NCBI RefSeq assembly: GCF_000972705.2
Contig: NZ_LATL02000197.1
Span: 1-14,824, forward strand
Direction of reading: 5' to 3'
Origin: Limnoraphis robusta CS-951
GTDB taxonomy: Bacteria; Cyanobacteriota; Cyanobacteriia; Cyanobacteriales; Microcoleaceae
DNA length: 14,824 nt
Part shown: in pieces, positions 6,545-14,657 of the stretch
Layout of the letters: every line of letters starts with the position of its first letter
Numbering within the stretch: the stretch's first letter is position 1
Notes under the pieces: model-generated
Seen by the model: only the letters and a program-made list of their open reading frames with translations
Told to the model about the DNA's origin: nothing
Database searches by the model: none
Translations under genes and position numbers: made by a program

Positions 6545-8581
6545 ATGAAACCTTGGAAAAACAGTCTATTGATACAGCTTGTTAGCTCATTTTTGTTGCT
6601 TTCATTGCTGATTGTTTCTCTTGTCGGATTTGTGGCTTTTTATCAAGCAAAGATTTCTCTCAAACAATCCGTTTTTGAACGACTCAGTGCTACCGCCTCC
6701 CTCAAAGAAGAGGAGTTAAATCGCTGGGTAATCGATCAAGGTCAGACGGTATTATCTTTAGCTAAGTTGCCTGAAATTCGCACTCAAGCAGAAGCGATTT
6801 TAACGAGTAATTCACCCGATAGTTCTAGCTTTTTGCAAGAAGCTTTCAGTAGTTTTATCACTCATCAAACAGGCTTACAGGAAATTTTTCTGCTCTCTCG
6901 CTCCGGTCGAGTTGTCGTTTCCACTCATCCCAAACAAATCGGCTTATACAAACCTCTAGTTCAATATAGCTTCGTTAAACCCAACTCAACAGAAGGATTT
7001 GTTTCTAATTTTTATCGATCACCGGATACGGGAAAGGCTCAGATTACGCTAGCTATTCCTCTGTTGAATTCTGACAATAAACAACAAGGAATTCTGGCTA
7101 CAAATTTAAACTTAGATCGAATTGACCAAATTATTCGTCAAAATACAGGCTTGGGAAAAACGGGAGAAACCTATTTAGTGGGAAATGTTGGAAGTAGTTT
7201 ATCCAGTCGTTATGTGTTTATTTCTAGCAAACACTTGAATTCTCAAGAATTTTCTAATGGCATTAACAGTGTGGCAATTCAACAAGCAATGCAAGGAAAA
7301 AATGGTCGTGGACTTTATAAAAATTATCAGGGTATATCTGTAATCGGGGTTTATTATGCTCTACCTGGGCAAGATTTAGCTTTAATTGCTGAACAAACTC
7401 AAACCGAAGCTTTTGCTCCGGCTCGACAATTAGCTAGTTCTATTTTTTTGAGTGGTTTAGTTTTATCGAGTATCATGGCTCTGGGAATGTTAATGTTAGG
7501 TCGTCGTATTGTTAAACCGATTAAAGCCATTGCTAAAACGGCTTATTTAGTGAGTCAAGGAGATTTGAATCAAACGGCTCCAGTATTGAGTAATAACGAA
7601 ATTGGAATGCTGGCTAAAACATTTAATCAGATGATCGAACAGTTGAAATTAACTTACCAACAATTAGCGGATTATAGCCATACCTTAGAAGAAAAAGTTG
7701 AACAACGAACCCAAGAATTACGCCACAAAAATCAAGATTTAGAAATTACACTAAAACAACTGAAAAAAACACAAACTCAACTGGTTCAACAAGAAAAAAT
7801 GGCGAGTTTGGGTCAGTTAGTCGCCGGAGTTGCCCATGAAATTAATAATCCGGTTAATTTTATTTATGGAAATGTCCAACCAGCAACTAAATATGCTCGT
7901 GATTTATTAAATTTAATTCAGCTTTATCAAAAACACTATCCCCAGCCCAATTCTGAAATTATTGATGACATTGAAGCGATTGATTTGGCATTTATTCAAG
8001 AAGATTTTATGCAGTTACTCGATTCTATGAAAGAAGGCTCCGAACGGATTAAAGAAATTGTTTTATCTCTGCGAAATTTCTCCCGTCTTGATGAATCAGA
8101 ACAAAAACAGGTTGATCTTCATCAAGGGATTGAAAGTACATTACGAATTTTACAAAACCGCCTGAAAGCCCAATCAGAACGTCCAGAAATAGCCGTGATT
8201 AAACAATACGGTCAACTCCCTTTATTGAACTGTTATCCCGGTCAACTTAATCAAGTTTACATGAATCTTCTCAGTAATGCAATTGATGCTTTAGAACAAG
8301 ACAGAACAATCATCAATCCCCATATTTTAATTCATACAACTCTGAGCAACAATAATATTGAGATTCGGATTTCAGACAACGGTTCTGGGATAAAATCTGA
8401 ACTTTTAGAACGAATATTTGACCCGTTTTTTACCACAAAACCAGTCGGCAAAGGAACGGGTCTAGGCCTATCAATTAGTTATCACATCATTGTAGAAAAC
8501 CACAAAGGAAAACTGCTTTGTCATTCTCAACTCGGAAAAGGAACAGAGTTCATTATTAAGCTGCCGATTCGAGTTCGCTAG
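6545..8581 (+). CDS. Sensor histidine kinase with periplasmic Cache domain and HAMP
   Basis: This 678-residue membrane kinase should autophosphorylate on histidine in response to a periplasmic signal. Domains in order: membrane helix 1 (about 8-33), a large periplasmic dCache-like sensor (about 35-295, with [36 protein letters not shown] and [10 protein letters not shown]), membrane helix 2 (about 298-320), HAMP (about 321-373), coiled coil (about 374-415), dimerisation domain with His431 in [12 protein letters not shown], then the ATPase domain with N-box [10 protein letters not shown] (Asn578), G1 DNGSGI (Asp611), FDPFFTTK, and G2 [10 protein letters not shown]. All catalytic motifs are intact. 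TAGGA (6533-6537) supports the start, 13 bases after the second lipoprotein gene, so the three genes form one operon. No receiver domain is fused and no response regulator is adjacent. The binding proteins are plausible partners of the sensor domain; this is inferred from the operon only. Confidence 0.92.
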   Translation: MKPWKNSLLIQLVSSFLLLSLLIVSLVGFVAFYQAKISLKQSVFERLSATASLKEEELNRWVIDQGQTVLSLAKLPEIRTQAEAILTSNSPDSSSFLQEAFSSFITHQTGLQEIFLLSRSGRVVVSTHPKQIGLYKPLVQYSFVKPNSTEGFVSNFYRSPDTGKAQITLAIPLLNSDNKQQGILATNLNLDRIDQIIRQNTGLGKTGETYLVGNVGSSLSSRYVFISSKHLNSQEFSNGINSVAIQQAMQGKNGRGLYKNYQGISVIGVYYALPGQDLALIAEQTQTEAFAPARQLASSIFLSGLVLSSIMALGMLMLGRRIVKPIKAIAKTAYLVSQGDLNQTAPVLSNNEIGMLAKTFNQMIEQLKLTYQQLADYSHTLEEKVEQRTQELRHKNQDLEITLKQLKKTQTQLVQQEKMASLGQLVAGVAHEINNPVNFIYGNVQPATKYARDLLNLIQLYQKHYPQPNSEIIDDIEAIDLAFIQEDFMQLLDSMKEGSERIKEIVLSLRNFSRLDESEQKQVDLHQGIESTLRILQNRLKAQSERPEIAVIKQYGQLPLLNCYPGQLNQVYMNLLSNAIDALEQDRTIINPHILIHTTLSNNNIEIRISDNGSGIKSELLERIFDPFFTTKPVGKGTGLGLSISYHIIVENHKGKLLCHSQLGKGTEFIIKLPIRVR

Positions 8582-8592
8582 GCTATGGGTGA

Positions 8593-9006
8593 TTAAAAAC
8601 TAACAGCAATTACAGTAATCAAAATAATGATCAGCACAATCACAGAGAACACTAAAGCAATAATAGCTAACCAGTATTGCAGCGTGTAGAGTTTCCGAAG
8701 TTCACCCAAAGCGATCATCAAATTCTCAATATCTGTCCCCGCAGTCGTGACAATTTGTGTAAATGCTTTCGCCGCATTTTTTGTCCAAGTTCCAACGAGT
8801 ACCGAGAAAACGCCTTGAATCAGATTATTCAGAACAATCGCTGTCTTTTCCGATGCGGATAAGGCATTGAATATATTAATAATCCCCAGGAAAATTCCTA
8901 AAATCCCAATCGCAATTAATAGAGTCGCCACAAAGTTCATTTTTTTGGCTAAATCCCCGATTAACTCGTTCTGACTGCTGCTAAACTCATACCCTGATGA
9001 TGCCAT
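8593..9006 (-). CDS. Small membrane protein of unknown function
   Basis: I do not recognise a named family. The 137-residue product has a polar N-terminus, a clear membrane helix at about 24-48 (FVATLLIAIGILGIFLGIINIF), a weaker amphipathic or membrane segment at about 57-73, and a strong C-terminal helix at about 110-135. Between them is a conserved-looking soluble segment (WTKNAAKAFTQIVTTAGTDI, then LGELRKLYTLQYWL), which I believe is shared by other cyanobacterial hypothetical proteins. The start is well supported: GGAG lies nine bases upstream of the ATG on the minus strand. The gene is convergent with the Cache kinase (11 bases between stops) and divergent from the soluble kinase. Three Pho-box-like repeats lie upstream in its own direction, so phosphate control is possible. 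There is no evidence for an enzymatic role. Confidence 0.75.
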   Translation of the reverse strand: MASSGYEFSSSQNELIGDLAKKMNFVATLLIAIGILGIFLGIINIFNALSASEKTAIVLNNLIQGVFSVLVGTWTKNAAKAFTQIVTTAGTDIENLMIALGELRKLYTLQYWLAIIALVFSVIVLIIILITVIAVSF

Positions 9007-9072
9007 CGTATTAAACTCCGATTCGTTTTCACCTGTTCATCATTGCAGAGAGGGCTACGACTTGCAACGAAC

Positions 9073-9107
9073 CTTAACTAAATGTAAAAGTTTAAATTTT
9101 AGTTAAG
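9073..9107. repeat. 10-bp inverted repeat in the divergent intergenic region
   Basis: CTTAACTAAA (9073-9082) and TTTAGTTAAG (9098-9107) are perfect inverted copies around a 15-base centre. The arrangement suits binding of a dimeric regulator between the two divergent genes, and it overlaps the Pho-box-like array. The remainder of the 233-base region (9007-9239) shows no gene or RNA. Confidence 0.45.
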
Positions 9108-9118
9108 TCTTGGTTAAC
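9089..9118 (-). promoter_or_regulatory. Pho-box-like triple repeat (possible SphR/PhoB site)
   Basis: Read on the minus strand the sequence is GTTAACCA-AGA-CTTAACTA-AAA-TTTAAACT (9118 down to 9089). The cyanobacterial Pho box is described as tandem octamers PyTTAAPyPy(T/A) separated by three bases. The three octamers match at 7, 8 and 7 of 8 positions with the right 11-base period. The array ends 83 bases before the small membrane protein's start codon and 121 bases before the divergent kinase gene. AT-richness raises the chance rate, so this is a candidate, not a demonstrated site. Confidence 0.4.
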
Positions 9119-9175
9119 TTTAAAAAGCTTCACCGCAAGGCTTCTTGTCTTTCTTTAAAATAGAGAGAGAGTCTG

Positions 9176-9181
9176 TATACT
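9176..9181 (+). promoter_or_regulatory. Possible -10 box for the soluble histidine kinase
   Basis: TATACT (five of six matches to TATAAT) lies 58 bases before the ATG at 9240. No good -35 hexamer is present at normal spacing, so an activated promoter or a false match are both possible. Confidence 0.3.
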
Positions 9182-9239
9182 TGGGGTGGATCTGCACGGC
9201 AATACTCTAACAAAATCTTGAACTTCGATCAACTAACCC

Positions 9240-10685
9240 ATGCTAAATACCTATTCCCCCGATCACTCCAATATCGTCGAGTTCAATCGCTCTGCTCAAA
9301 GTCTTCATCTAGAGTCAACTTTACAAGATCTTTCCCTCTATGAGATTCAAGTTGATATTCGTCAAAAGGGCATCGTGATCACTCAATTGTTTGAGTCAGA
9401 CTCGACAATTCCCGGTGTCATTTTGATGGATCAAAAAAAGTTCATCGGCATGGTTTCTCAACGACGCTTTTTTGAACGGATGAGCCGCCCCTATGCCCGA
9501 GAATTGTTTTTAGGGCGAAGTCTTCATGTCTTCTATCATTTTGCTCAAACCGATTCATTATTGTTATCAGGAGATACCCCTGTTGTCGAAGCCGCTCAAC
9601 AAGCCATCCGTCGTTCTCCCCATCTTCTCTATGAACCAATTGTGGTGAAACTTTCTGCTCAGGACTATCGACTGCTCGATATTCAACAACTGCTCATCGC
9701 TCAATCTTGTATTCATCAACTCGCAACCGAATTACTCCGTCAAAAAACTCAAGCTCAACTGATTCAAACTGAAAAACTCGCAAGTTTGGGGCAAATGTTG
9801 GCGGGAGTTTCTCACGAAATTCGCAATCCTGTTGCTTGTATTTTAGGCAATCTTAAATGTCTTGATCATTACTATCAAGACTTGACGGATCTGATAAAAC
9901 TCTATGAACAAGATTTTCCTCAGTCCTCAAAATCCATTGAAGATTATAAAGATGAAGTTGAGCTGCGATTTATTCAACAAGACTTACCCGAAGTTCTAGA
10001 TAGCATCAAAATTTCCTCAGAACGTCTGGCTCATCTCGTCAACAGTCTACGAGGTTTTTCACGCATTGATAGCTCTAAACCTGAAAAAGTAGACATCAAC
10101 TACTGCTTAGAAAATACATTATTAATCTTAAAAAATCGTTTAAAACATGGGATTAACCTAGTCAAGCATTACGGAAAAATTCCGCCAATTTATGCCTATC
10201 CCAATCAACTTAGTCAAGTTTTTCTCAATGTCATTTCTAATGCGATTGATGCCTTAGAAGAAGTCAGCCAAGAAAAGCCTGATATCGCTAAGATTACCAT
10301 CACGACAGAAGTCAGAAAATGGTCTATTTCTGAGCAAAGTCATCTCAAAGTTATTTCCAGTTCATCAACTCCATTGATCTTTTCTTTAGAAAACAGTTAC
10401 CATTCCAGTTCACTCGATTCTCACTTTGAAGATAAAACTGAACAATCAGACAGTATTTCCGGCTGTATTTCCATTCGCATCGCTGATAATGGCCCCGGTA
10501 TTCCTCCAGCAATTTTAGATCGGATTTTTGAGACCTTTTTTACAACCAAATCTCCCGAAAAAGGCACTGGCTTAGGATTATCAATTAGCCATCAAATTAT
10601 TACCGAAAAACACCGAGGTAAACTCAATGTCACCTCTAAAGTGGGGCGCGGCACAGAATTTGAAATTTTACTCCCAATTCTGTAG
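9240..10685 (+). CDS. Soluble histidine kinase with N-terminal CBS-like domain
   Basis: The 481-residue protein has no membrane segment and should be a cytoplasmic histidine kinase. Residues about 25-155 form a CBS-like sensor unit ([72 protein letters not shown]), a module I recognise from other bacterial GGDEF and kinase proteins. The dimerisation domain has His192 in [16 protein letters not shown], followed by the same extended acidic segment as in the Cache kinase ([11 protein letters not shown] ... [12 protein letters not shown] ... [11 protein letters not shown]). The ATPase domain has Asn334 in [16 protein letters not shown] (Asp416), FETFFTTK and GTGLGLS (442-448). A Ser-rich insertion of about 50 residues lies between the N-box and G1 box. 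The ribosome binding site is weak. No response regulator is adjacent; the methyltransferase gene follows after 58 bases and may be co-transcribed. Confidence 0.88.
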   Translation: MLNTYSPDHSNIVEFNRSAQSLHLESTLQDLSLYEIQVDIRQKGIVITQLFESDSTIPGVILMDQKKFIGMVSQRRFFERMSRPYARELFLGRSLHVFYHFAQTDSLLLSGDTPVVEAAQQAIRRSPHLLYEPIVVKLSAQDYRLLDIQQLLIAQSCIHQLATELLRQKTQAQLIQTEKLASLGQMLAGVSHEIRNPVACILGNLKCLDHYYQDLTDLIKLYEQDFPQSSKSIEDYKDEVELRFIQQDLPEVLDSIKISSERLAHLVNSLRGFSRIDSSKPEKVDINYCLENTLLILKNRLKHGINLVKHYGKIPPIYAYPNQLSQVFLNVISNAIDALEEVSQEKPDIAKITITTEVRKWSISEQSHLKVISSSSTPLIFSLENSYHSSSLDSHFEDKTEQSDSISGCISIRIADNGPGIPPAILDRIFETFFTTKSPEKGTGLGLSISHQIITEKHRGKLNVTSKVGRGTEFEILLPIL

Positions 10686-10743
10686 AATAGATAAACTTAC
10701 TGAGTTTAAAACGCTCAGGAGTCCATCTAGGGAGATCTCAAGA

Positions 10744-11361
10744 ATGGGTTTTTATAGCCAAGTTATTTTACCTCGTTTGCTGGATTGGGTGATGTCTGAT
10801 CCAGCTTTTACCCAATATCGTCAAAAAGTTTTAGCCCATGTCGAAGGAGAAATTCTAGAAATCGGTTTTGGTACAGGACTCAATCTATCCTACTATCCTC
10901 ATCATATCAAAAAAGTGACCACAATTGACCCCAACTCCGGCATGAACCAACTAGCTGAAAAGCGAATTCAAGCCTCTAAAATCGAGGTTGAAAATCGACT
11001 GATCAATAGCGAACATCTACCAATGGCTAACGATACCTTTGATAGCGTTGTTAGCACTTGGACGCTGTGCAGTATTGCCCAAGTTGAACAAGCCTTACAA
11101 GAGATTTATCGGGTTCTAAAACCCGGCGGAAAATTTTTCTTTATCGAACACGGACTCAGCGATAAACCCGAAATTCAAATCTGGCAAAATCGCCTGACTC
11201 CCCTACAAAAAATTATCGCTGATGGCTGTCATCTCAACCGCAATATTCAGCGTTTAGTCGAACAACAATTTGATTCAATCACCTTAGAAAAATTTGAGAT
11301 CGAAAGTTTCCCAAAAGTTAGCGGTTACACCTATATGGGAGTTGCAACCAAAGCCAGATAA
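10744..11361 (+). CDS. SAM-dependent methyltransferase, METTL7-like
   Basis: A 205-residue class I methyltransferase. Motif I is ILEIGFGTG (37-45), the acidic residue binding the SAM ribose is Asp62 in TTIDPNSGM, motif post-II is LPMANDTFDSVVSTWTLCSI, and the post-III strand is LKPGGKFFFIEHG (125-137). The C-terminal NRLTPLQKIIADGCHLNR followed by a basic-aromatic tail ending in YMGVATK resembles the METTL7 (TMT1) group, known in animals as thiol methyltransferases. The substrate in this organism is unknown, and a lipid or small thiol are both possible. The start at 10744 is chosen because AGGGAG (10729-10734) lies nine bases upstream; the frame is open back to 10627, but that would overlap the kinase gene without a ribosome binding site. 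Confidence 0.85.
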   Translation: MGFYSQVILPRLLDWVMSDPAFTQYRQKVLAHVEGEILEIGFGTGLNLSYYPHHIKKVTTIDPNSGMNQLAEKRIQASKIEVENRLINSEHLPMANDTFDSVVSTWTLCSIAQVEQALQEIYRVLKPGGKFFFIEHGLSDKPEIQIWQNRLTPLQKIIADGCHLNRNIQRLVEQQFDSITLEKFEIESFPKVSGYTYMGVATKAR

Positions 11362-11409
11362 CTCACTTTGATGTCTTTAAAAATGATGACTGAGATGTTT
11401 TACCCGTTT

Positions 11410-11460
11410 CAGAAACCGGGTTTCTGGTTTGTACCTCATAGGATCGCACACCGCTATAAC
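11410..11460 (+). repeat. Palindromic repeat (copy 2 of the dispersed element) with -10-like box
   Basis: CAGAAACC (11410-11417) and GGTTTCTG (11419-11426) form an eight-base palindrome around one central G. It is followed, as in copy 1 near 3681, by a GC-containing stretch and TATAAC (11455-11460). The TATAAC lies 55 bases before the cupin start codon, so it may double as that gene's -10 box. The rest of the 154-base gap (11362-11515) shows nothing else. Confidence 0.55.
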
Positions 11461-11515
11461 TCAATACTCTCAATAACCTGACCTTTTCCATCTTACAAGA
11501 TTGCCTTTTGCCTTT

Positions 11516-11839
11516 ATGAAAAACATCTATCACCTACCCGAACATCTTCCTAATGAAGAACAATTTGAACCCATCATTCAACATCCATCTCTATTAATAG
11601 AACGGATTATTTCCACCGGACAAACAACACCCGATGGCGAGTGGTATGATCAAGAAAAAGATGAATGGGTAATGCTTTTGCAGGGAGAAGCCACCCTCTC
11701 CTATGTCGATGGTTCACAAATTCAACTCAAACCAGGTGATTATTTACTCATTCACGCCCATCAAAAACATCGAGTTGAATACACCAGTACCAACCCCCCC
11801 TGTATTTGGTTAGCCATTCATGGGAATTTACAGTCTTGA
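11516..11839 (+). CDS. Small cupin-domain protein
   Basis: A 107-residue single-domain cupin. The first motif region is TPDGEWYDQEKDEWVMLLQGEATLSY and the second is LKPGDYLLIHAHQKHRVEYTS, which together make up most of the beta-barrel. The classic HxH metal pair of cupin motif 1 is absent (Tyr-Asp-Gln and Glu occupy the region), while His residues in motif 2 (HAHQKH) are present, as in a common bacterial cupin group with the E-WV-LL-G pattern. The function is not known; metal binding may differ from typical cupins. The ATG at 11516 is preferred over the in-frame TTG at 11501, which would add five residues with no family support. No strong ribosome binding site is seen. The dispersed repeat upstream may provide its promoter. 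Confidence 0.8.
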   Translation: MKNIYHLPEHLPNEEQFEPIIQHPSLLIERIISTGQTTPDGEWYDQEKDEWVMLLQGEATLSYVDGSQIQLKPGDYLLIHAHQKHRVEYTSTNPPCIWLAIHGNLQS

Positions 11840-12046
11840 GCTATTTCCGCTACAATTGAGAAACCGCAAACCGTCCTTTCTGTTGAGGCTTGAAAGATTG
11901 AGTGAGGCATTCTACCCCTGAGAAAACCCATCATTAGCTACCATCATTCGGTAAACTAGAAAAAATTGATATTGCAGCCACCATCAAACGGGACTGACAA
12001 GACAAAATATCCATTGGCACATCCATTACGGGCAAAAGGAGTTGCG

Positions 12047-14656
12047 ATGAACCGTCACAATCAAACAATTTTAACCTTGGCGTACAGAAGCGGTGTTTTG
12101 CTCTCAACCCTCCTACTGTTACTGGGTGTCGCCAGTCGCCCCGCTTTTTCACAGTCTCCTGAACCCACGCCAGACACAGAAATTGTCGCCCCGGAAGAAG
12201 AACTAGAGCGCCTGCGACGGGAGCGAGAAATTCAACAGGGGGTAGAAGCCGAGGCGAAGCGCATTTTTAGCCGCACGATGATGCTGTTTAACCTGTTGTT
12301 GGGGGTTTTAGCTTTATTGTTGGCGGCGGGTTTGGGGGCGTTGTGGGTGCTGCGGCGTTCCGTTATCCATGAAGTCACCGGAATTGTCGAAACTCACCTC
12401 AATGAATTGGGAGATTTGGAAAATCGCATTTCTAGCGCAAATCGCCAAATTCAAAGCGTTCTCCGAGAAACTGATACCTATTCTAGCGATCTTCATCATC
12501 AGTCTGAAGAATTTCAACAAGAACTGGAGCTAGAACGCCGAAAAATTGATGAAATTCGCTCTCAATTATCTCATTCTCAACAACAAACCCTCGCAGAATT
12601 AGAACATCAAATCAAGCAAGCGATCCAAGAACGAAAACAGCTTGAAAGTAAATTTTCCACCCAACTGAGTGAACTTCAGCAGCAAGCCCGACTCCAACAA
12701 AATCAGATCTTACAACAGTTAGAACTCTCAAGTCAAGACGTTGTTTCTACGTTTTCACAACTGCAAAGTGAAGCGAAAAGCCGTAAAGATGAAACCGTTG
12801 AGAACTTGAGAACCTCAGAAACCGAATTTTCAACCCAGTTATCAGAACTGAAGCAAAAAGCCCAAAAACACCGAGATTTAGTCATTCAAAATATTGATCA
12901 GTTGGGCATGGAATTGTCGGATAAACTCTCAAGTTATGAAACCGAAGTTCAAACCCGAAAAGACGGAGCAATCAGAAACTTTAAACAAGCTGAAACCGAA
13001 TTTTTAACCCAGTTATCAGAACTACAAACCTCAGCAAAAAGCCAACAAGATGCAATCCTGCAAAACCTACGTCAGTTAGAGTCAGGGTTTGAACCGCAAC
13101 TCTCAGAGATTCGCAGTAAAGCCGAACAAAAAGCCCAAAAACGTTCTGAAGAAATGATTGCCAATTTTGAGAAATACGGCGGAGAATTAGAAGCTCAACT
13201 CTCAGAAGCCCAAGCGAAAATTCAAGAACGAGTCAGAGAAAAATATCAAACCCTCAAACAGCTTGAAGCCGAATTTATCGAACAGGTTTCACAAGCCCAG
13301 TCAGGAGTCCAAACTCAACAAGAACAACAGTTACAAAACTTGCAAAAGTTAGCGGTTGAATTTGTCGAACAGTTATCCCAATCAAAATCAGGAATCGAAA
13401 CCGAAAAACAACAACAACTCCAGAATTTACAACAGTCTACTTCAGAGTTTATCGAACAGTTATCACAAGCCCAGTCAGCAACACAAACCCAAAAAGAACA
13501 GCTTTTACAACAGTTAGAAAGTTCAGGAAACGAAATCGAAAGTCAGCTTACCGCCTTCAAGTCTGATATTCGTACCCGTCGAGATGCAACTTTCCAAAAA
13601 TTAGATCGCTTTGAAAGCACTCTTGCTCAACAGGTAGAAGAAATTAAAGCCGACGCTCAAACCGAAAAAGACAAAATTCTCCAACAACTCGCCCAATTAC
13701 AAACTAATACTCGCACAGAACAAGAACAAATTCTCAAACAATTATCTCAACTTCAAGCCAACGCAGAAGCCGAGAAAAATAAAATTCTCAAGCAGTTGGC
13801 TGAGATTTCCCCCGCATCCATTGCAGAAGGTGCTGTTGCGGAAATGTTGGAACGAATTAAAGCCCTTTCTGAACAGCTTGAACGTCTCAAATCCAATAAA
13901 CCTGAGTTATTCTTGAGTGCAGAAGACTTTGTAAATCAAGGATCAAAGTTCATTGCTGAGGGAAGGTTTGAAGAAGCTTTTGTCGCCTTGAATAAAGCCG
14001 TTGAAATTCAACCCAATCACCACACCGCTTGGTTAAATCGGGGTATGACATTGCGAAGAATGAAGCGTCATCAAGAGGCGATTGGTTCCTATGAGCGAGC
14101 GTTAAATATTAAACCCGATTACTATCAAGCTTGGGTAGATCGAGGGGTTGCTTTGGGGATTTTACAGCGCCATCAAGAAGCTTTTGAATCCTTTGATCGG
14201 GCGTTAGAAATTAAACCCGATGATCCGGTTGCTTGGTTAAACCGAGGGATGGCGTTACAGGTTTTAGAACAGTATGAAGAAGCAGCAATTTCCTTTGAAA
14301 AAGCCACTGAACTTGATCCCAATTCTGCGAAAGCTTGGAACTATAAAGGTTATACATTGATGAAGTTACAGCGAGATTTAGATGCTCTAGAAAGCTTGAA
14401 TAAAGCGATGAAACTACAACCGAAATATGCTGATGTTTATTATAATGCGGCGACTTGTTATGCACTCCAAGGAAAGCTAGATTTAGCAATGGAACATCTA
14501 GAACAGGCGATCGCACTTAATCCCCGTTATCAAGAAGACGCGAAAACAGATCGCAATTTAGAACGGGTTTTTAAGCGGTTAAATTATCGCAATTCAGACA
14601 ATAATCGCAATTCAGATAATAATAACGTTAATATGACGGCTCGGAGAATTGAATAA
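12047..14656 (+). CDS. Membrane-anchored coiled-coil and TPR protein
   Basis: A protein of 869 residues with no recognised named function. In order: a signal-like N-terminus (1-36, LLSTLLLLLGVASRPAFSQ), a short acidic segment (37-75), a membrane helix (about 78-101) followed by RR, a long coiled coil (about 110-615) built on a 29-residue repeat, and six TPR units of 34 residues from about 624 to 827. The C-terminus is Asn-rich with a doubled RNSDNN. Basic residues after the helix suggest the coiled coil and TPRs are cytoplasmic. Such a layout fits a scaffold or tether that holds partners away from the membrane, but this is inference. The start at 12047 is chosen for AAGGAG (12036-12041) five bases upstream and the signal-like segment; the frame is open back to a TTG at 11966, with no ribosome binding site. 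The 3' end contains the HIP1 octamer (14507-14514). Confidence 0.85.
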   Translation: MNRHNQTILTLAYRSGVLLSTLLLLLGVASRPAFSQSPEPTPDTEIVAPEEELERLRREREIQQGVEAEAKRIFSRTMMLFNLLLGVLALLLAAGLGALWVLRRSVIHEVTGIVETHLNELGDLENRISSANRQIQSVLRETDTYSSDLHHQSEEFQQELELERRKIDEIRSQLSHSQQQTLAELEHQIKQAIQERKQLESKFSTQLSELQQQARLQQNQILQQLELSSQDVVSTFSQLQSEAKSRKDETVENLRTSETEFSTQLSELKQKAQKHRDLVIQNIDQLGMELSDKLSSYETEVQTRKDGAIRNFKQAETEFLTQLSELQTSAKSQQDAILQNLRQLESGFEPQLSEIRSKAEQKAQKRSEEMIANFEKYGGELEAQLSEAQAKIQERVREKYQTLKQLEAEFIEQVSQAQSGVQTQQEQQLQNLQKLAVEFVEQLSQSKSGIETEKQQQLQNLQQSTSEFIEQLSQAQSATQTQKEQLLQQLESSGNEIESQLTAFKSDIRTRRDATFQKLDRFESTLAQQVEEIKADAQTEKDKILQQLAQLQTNTRTEQEQILKQLSQLQANAEAEKNKILKQLAEISPASIAEGAVAEMLERIKALSEQLERLKSNKPELFLSAEDFVNQGSKFIAEGRFEEAFVALNKAVEIQPNHHTAWLNRGMTLRRMKRHQEAIGSYERALNIKPDYYQAWVDRGVALGILQRHQEAFESFDRALEIKPDDPVAWLNRGMALQVLEQYEEAAISFEKATELDPNSAKAWNYKGYTLMKLQRDLDALESLNKAMKLQPKYADVYYNAATCYALQGKLDLAMEHLEQAIALNPRYQEDAKTDRNLERVFKRLNYRNSDNNRNSDNNNVNMTARRIE
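12644..13804 (+). repeat. Coding repeat: 29-residue units, then 18-residue units
   Basis: Within the coiled coil the pattern E-x-E-F-x-x-Q-L-S-x ... Q-L-Q-N-L recurs with starts at residues 200, 229, 258, 287, 316, 345, then after a four-residue slip 378, 407, 436, 465, 494 and 523. It is followed by three 18-residue units starting at 533, 551 and 569 (for example LQTNTRTEQEQILKQLSQ). The periods equal 7+11+11 and 7+11, which suits hendecad-containing coiled coil. DNA copies have diverged, so the array is old. Confidence 0.7.
14588..14623 (+). repeat. 18-bp tandem duplication at the end of the TPR gene
   Basis: CGCAATTCAGACAATAAT (14588-14605) is followed directly by the same 18 bases with one change (14606-14623). 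It encodes RNSDNN twice and keeps the frame, so it only lengthens the disordered tail. Confidence 0.8.
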
Positions 14657-14657
14657 A

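Noticed and set aside
10627..10743. Longer methyltransferase start inside the upstream kinase gene
   Set aside because: The strong AGGGAG site and the family's usual N-terminus point to the ATG at 10744.
12644..13804. CRISPR array
   Set aside because: The 87-base periodicity is diverged coding sequence of a coiled coil, not identical short repeats with unique spacers.
14211..14516. Minus-strand 101-codon frame within the TPR gene
   Set aside because: It is fully antisense to clear TPR units and shows no family features.
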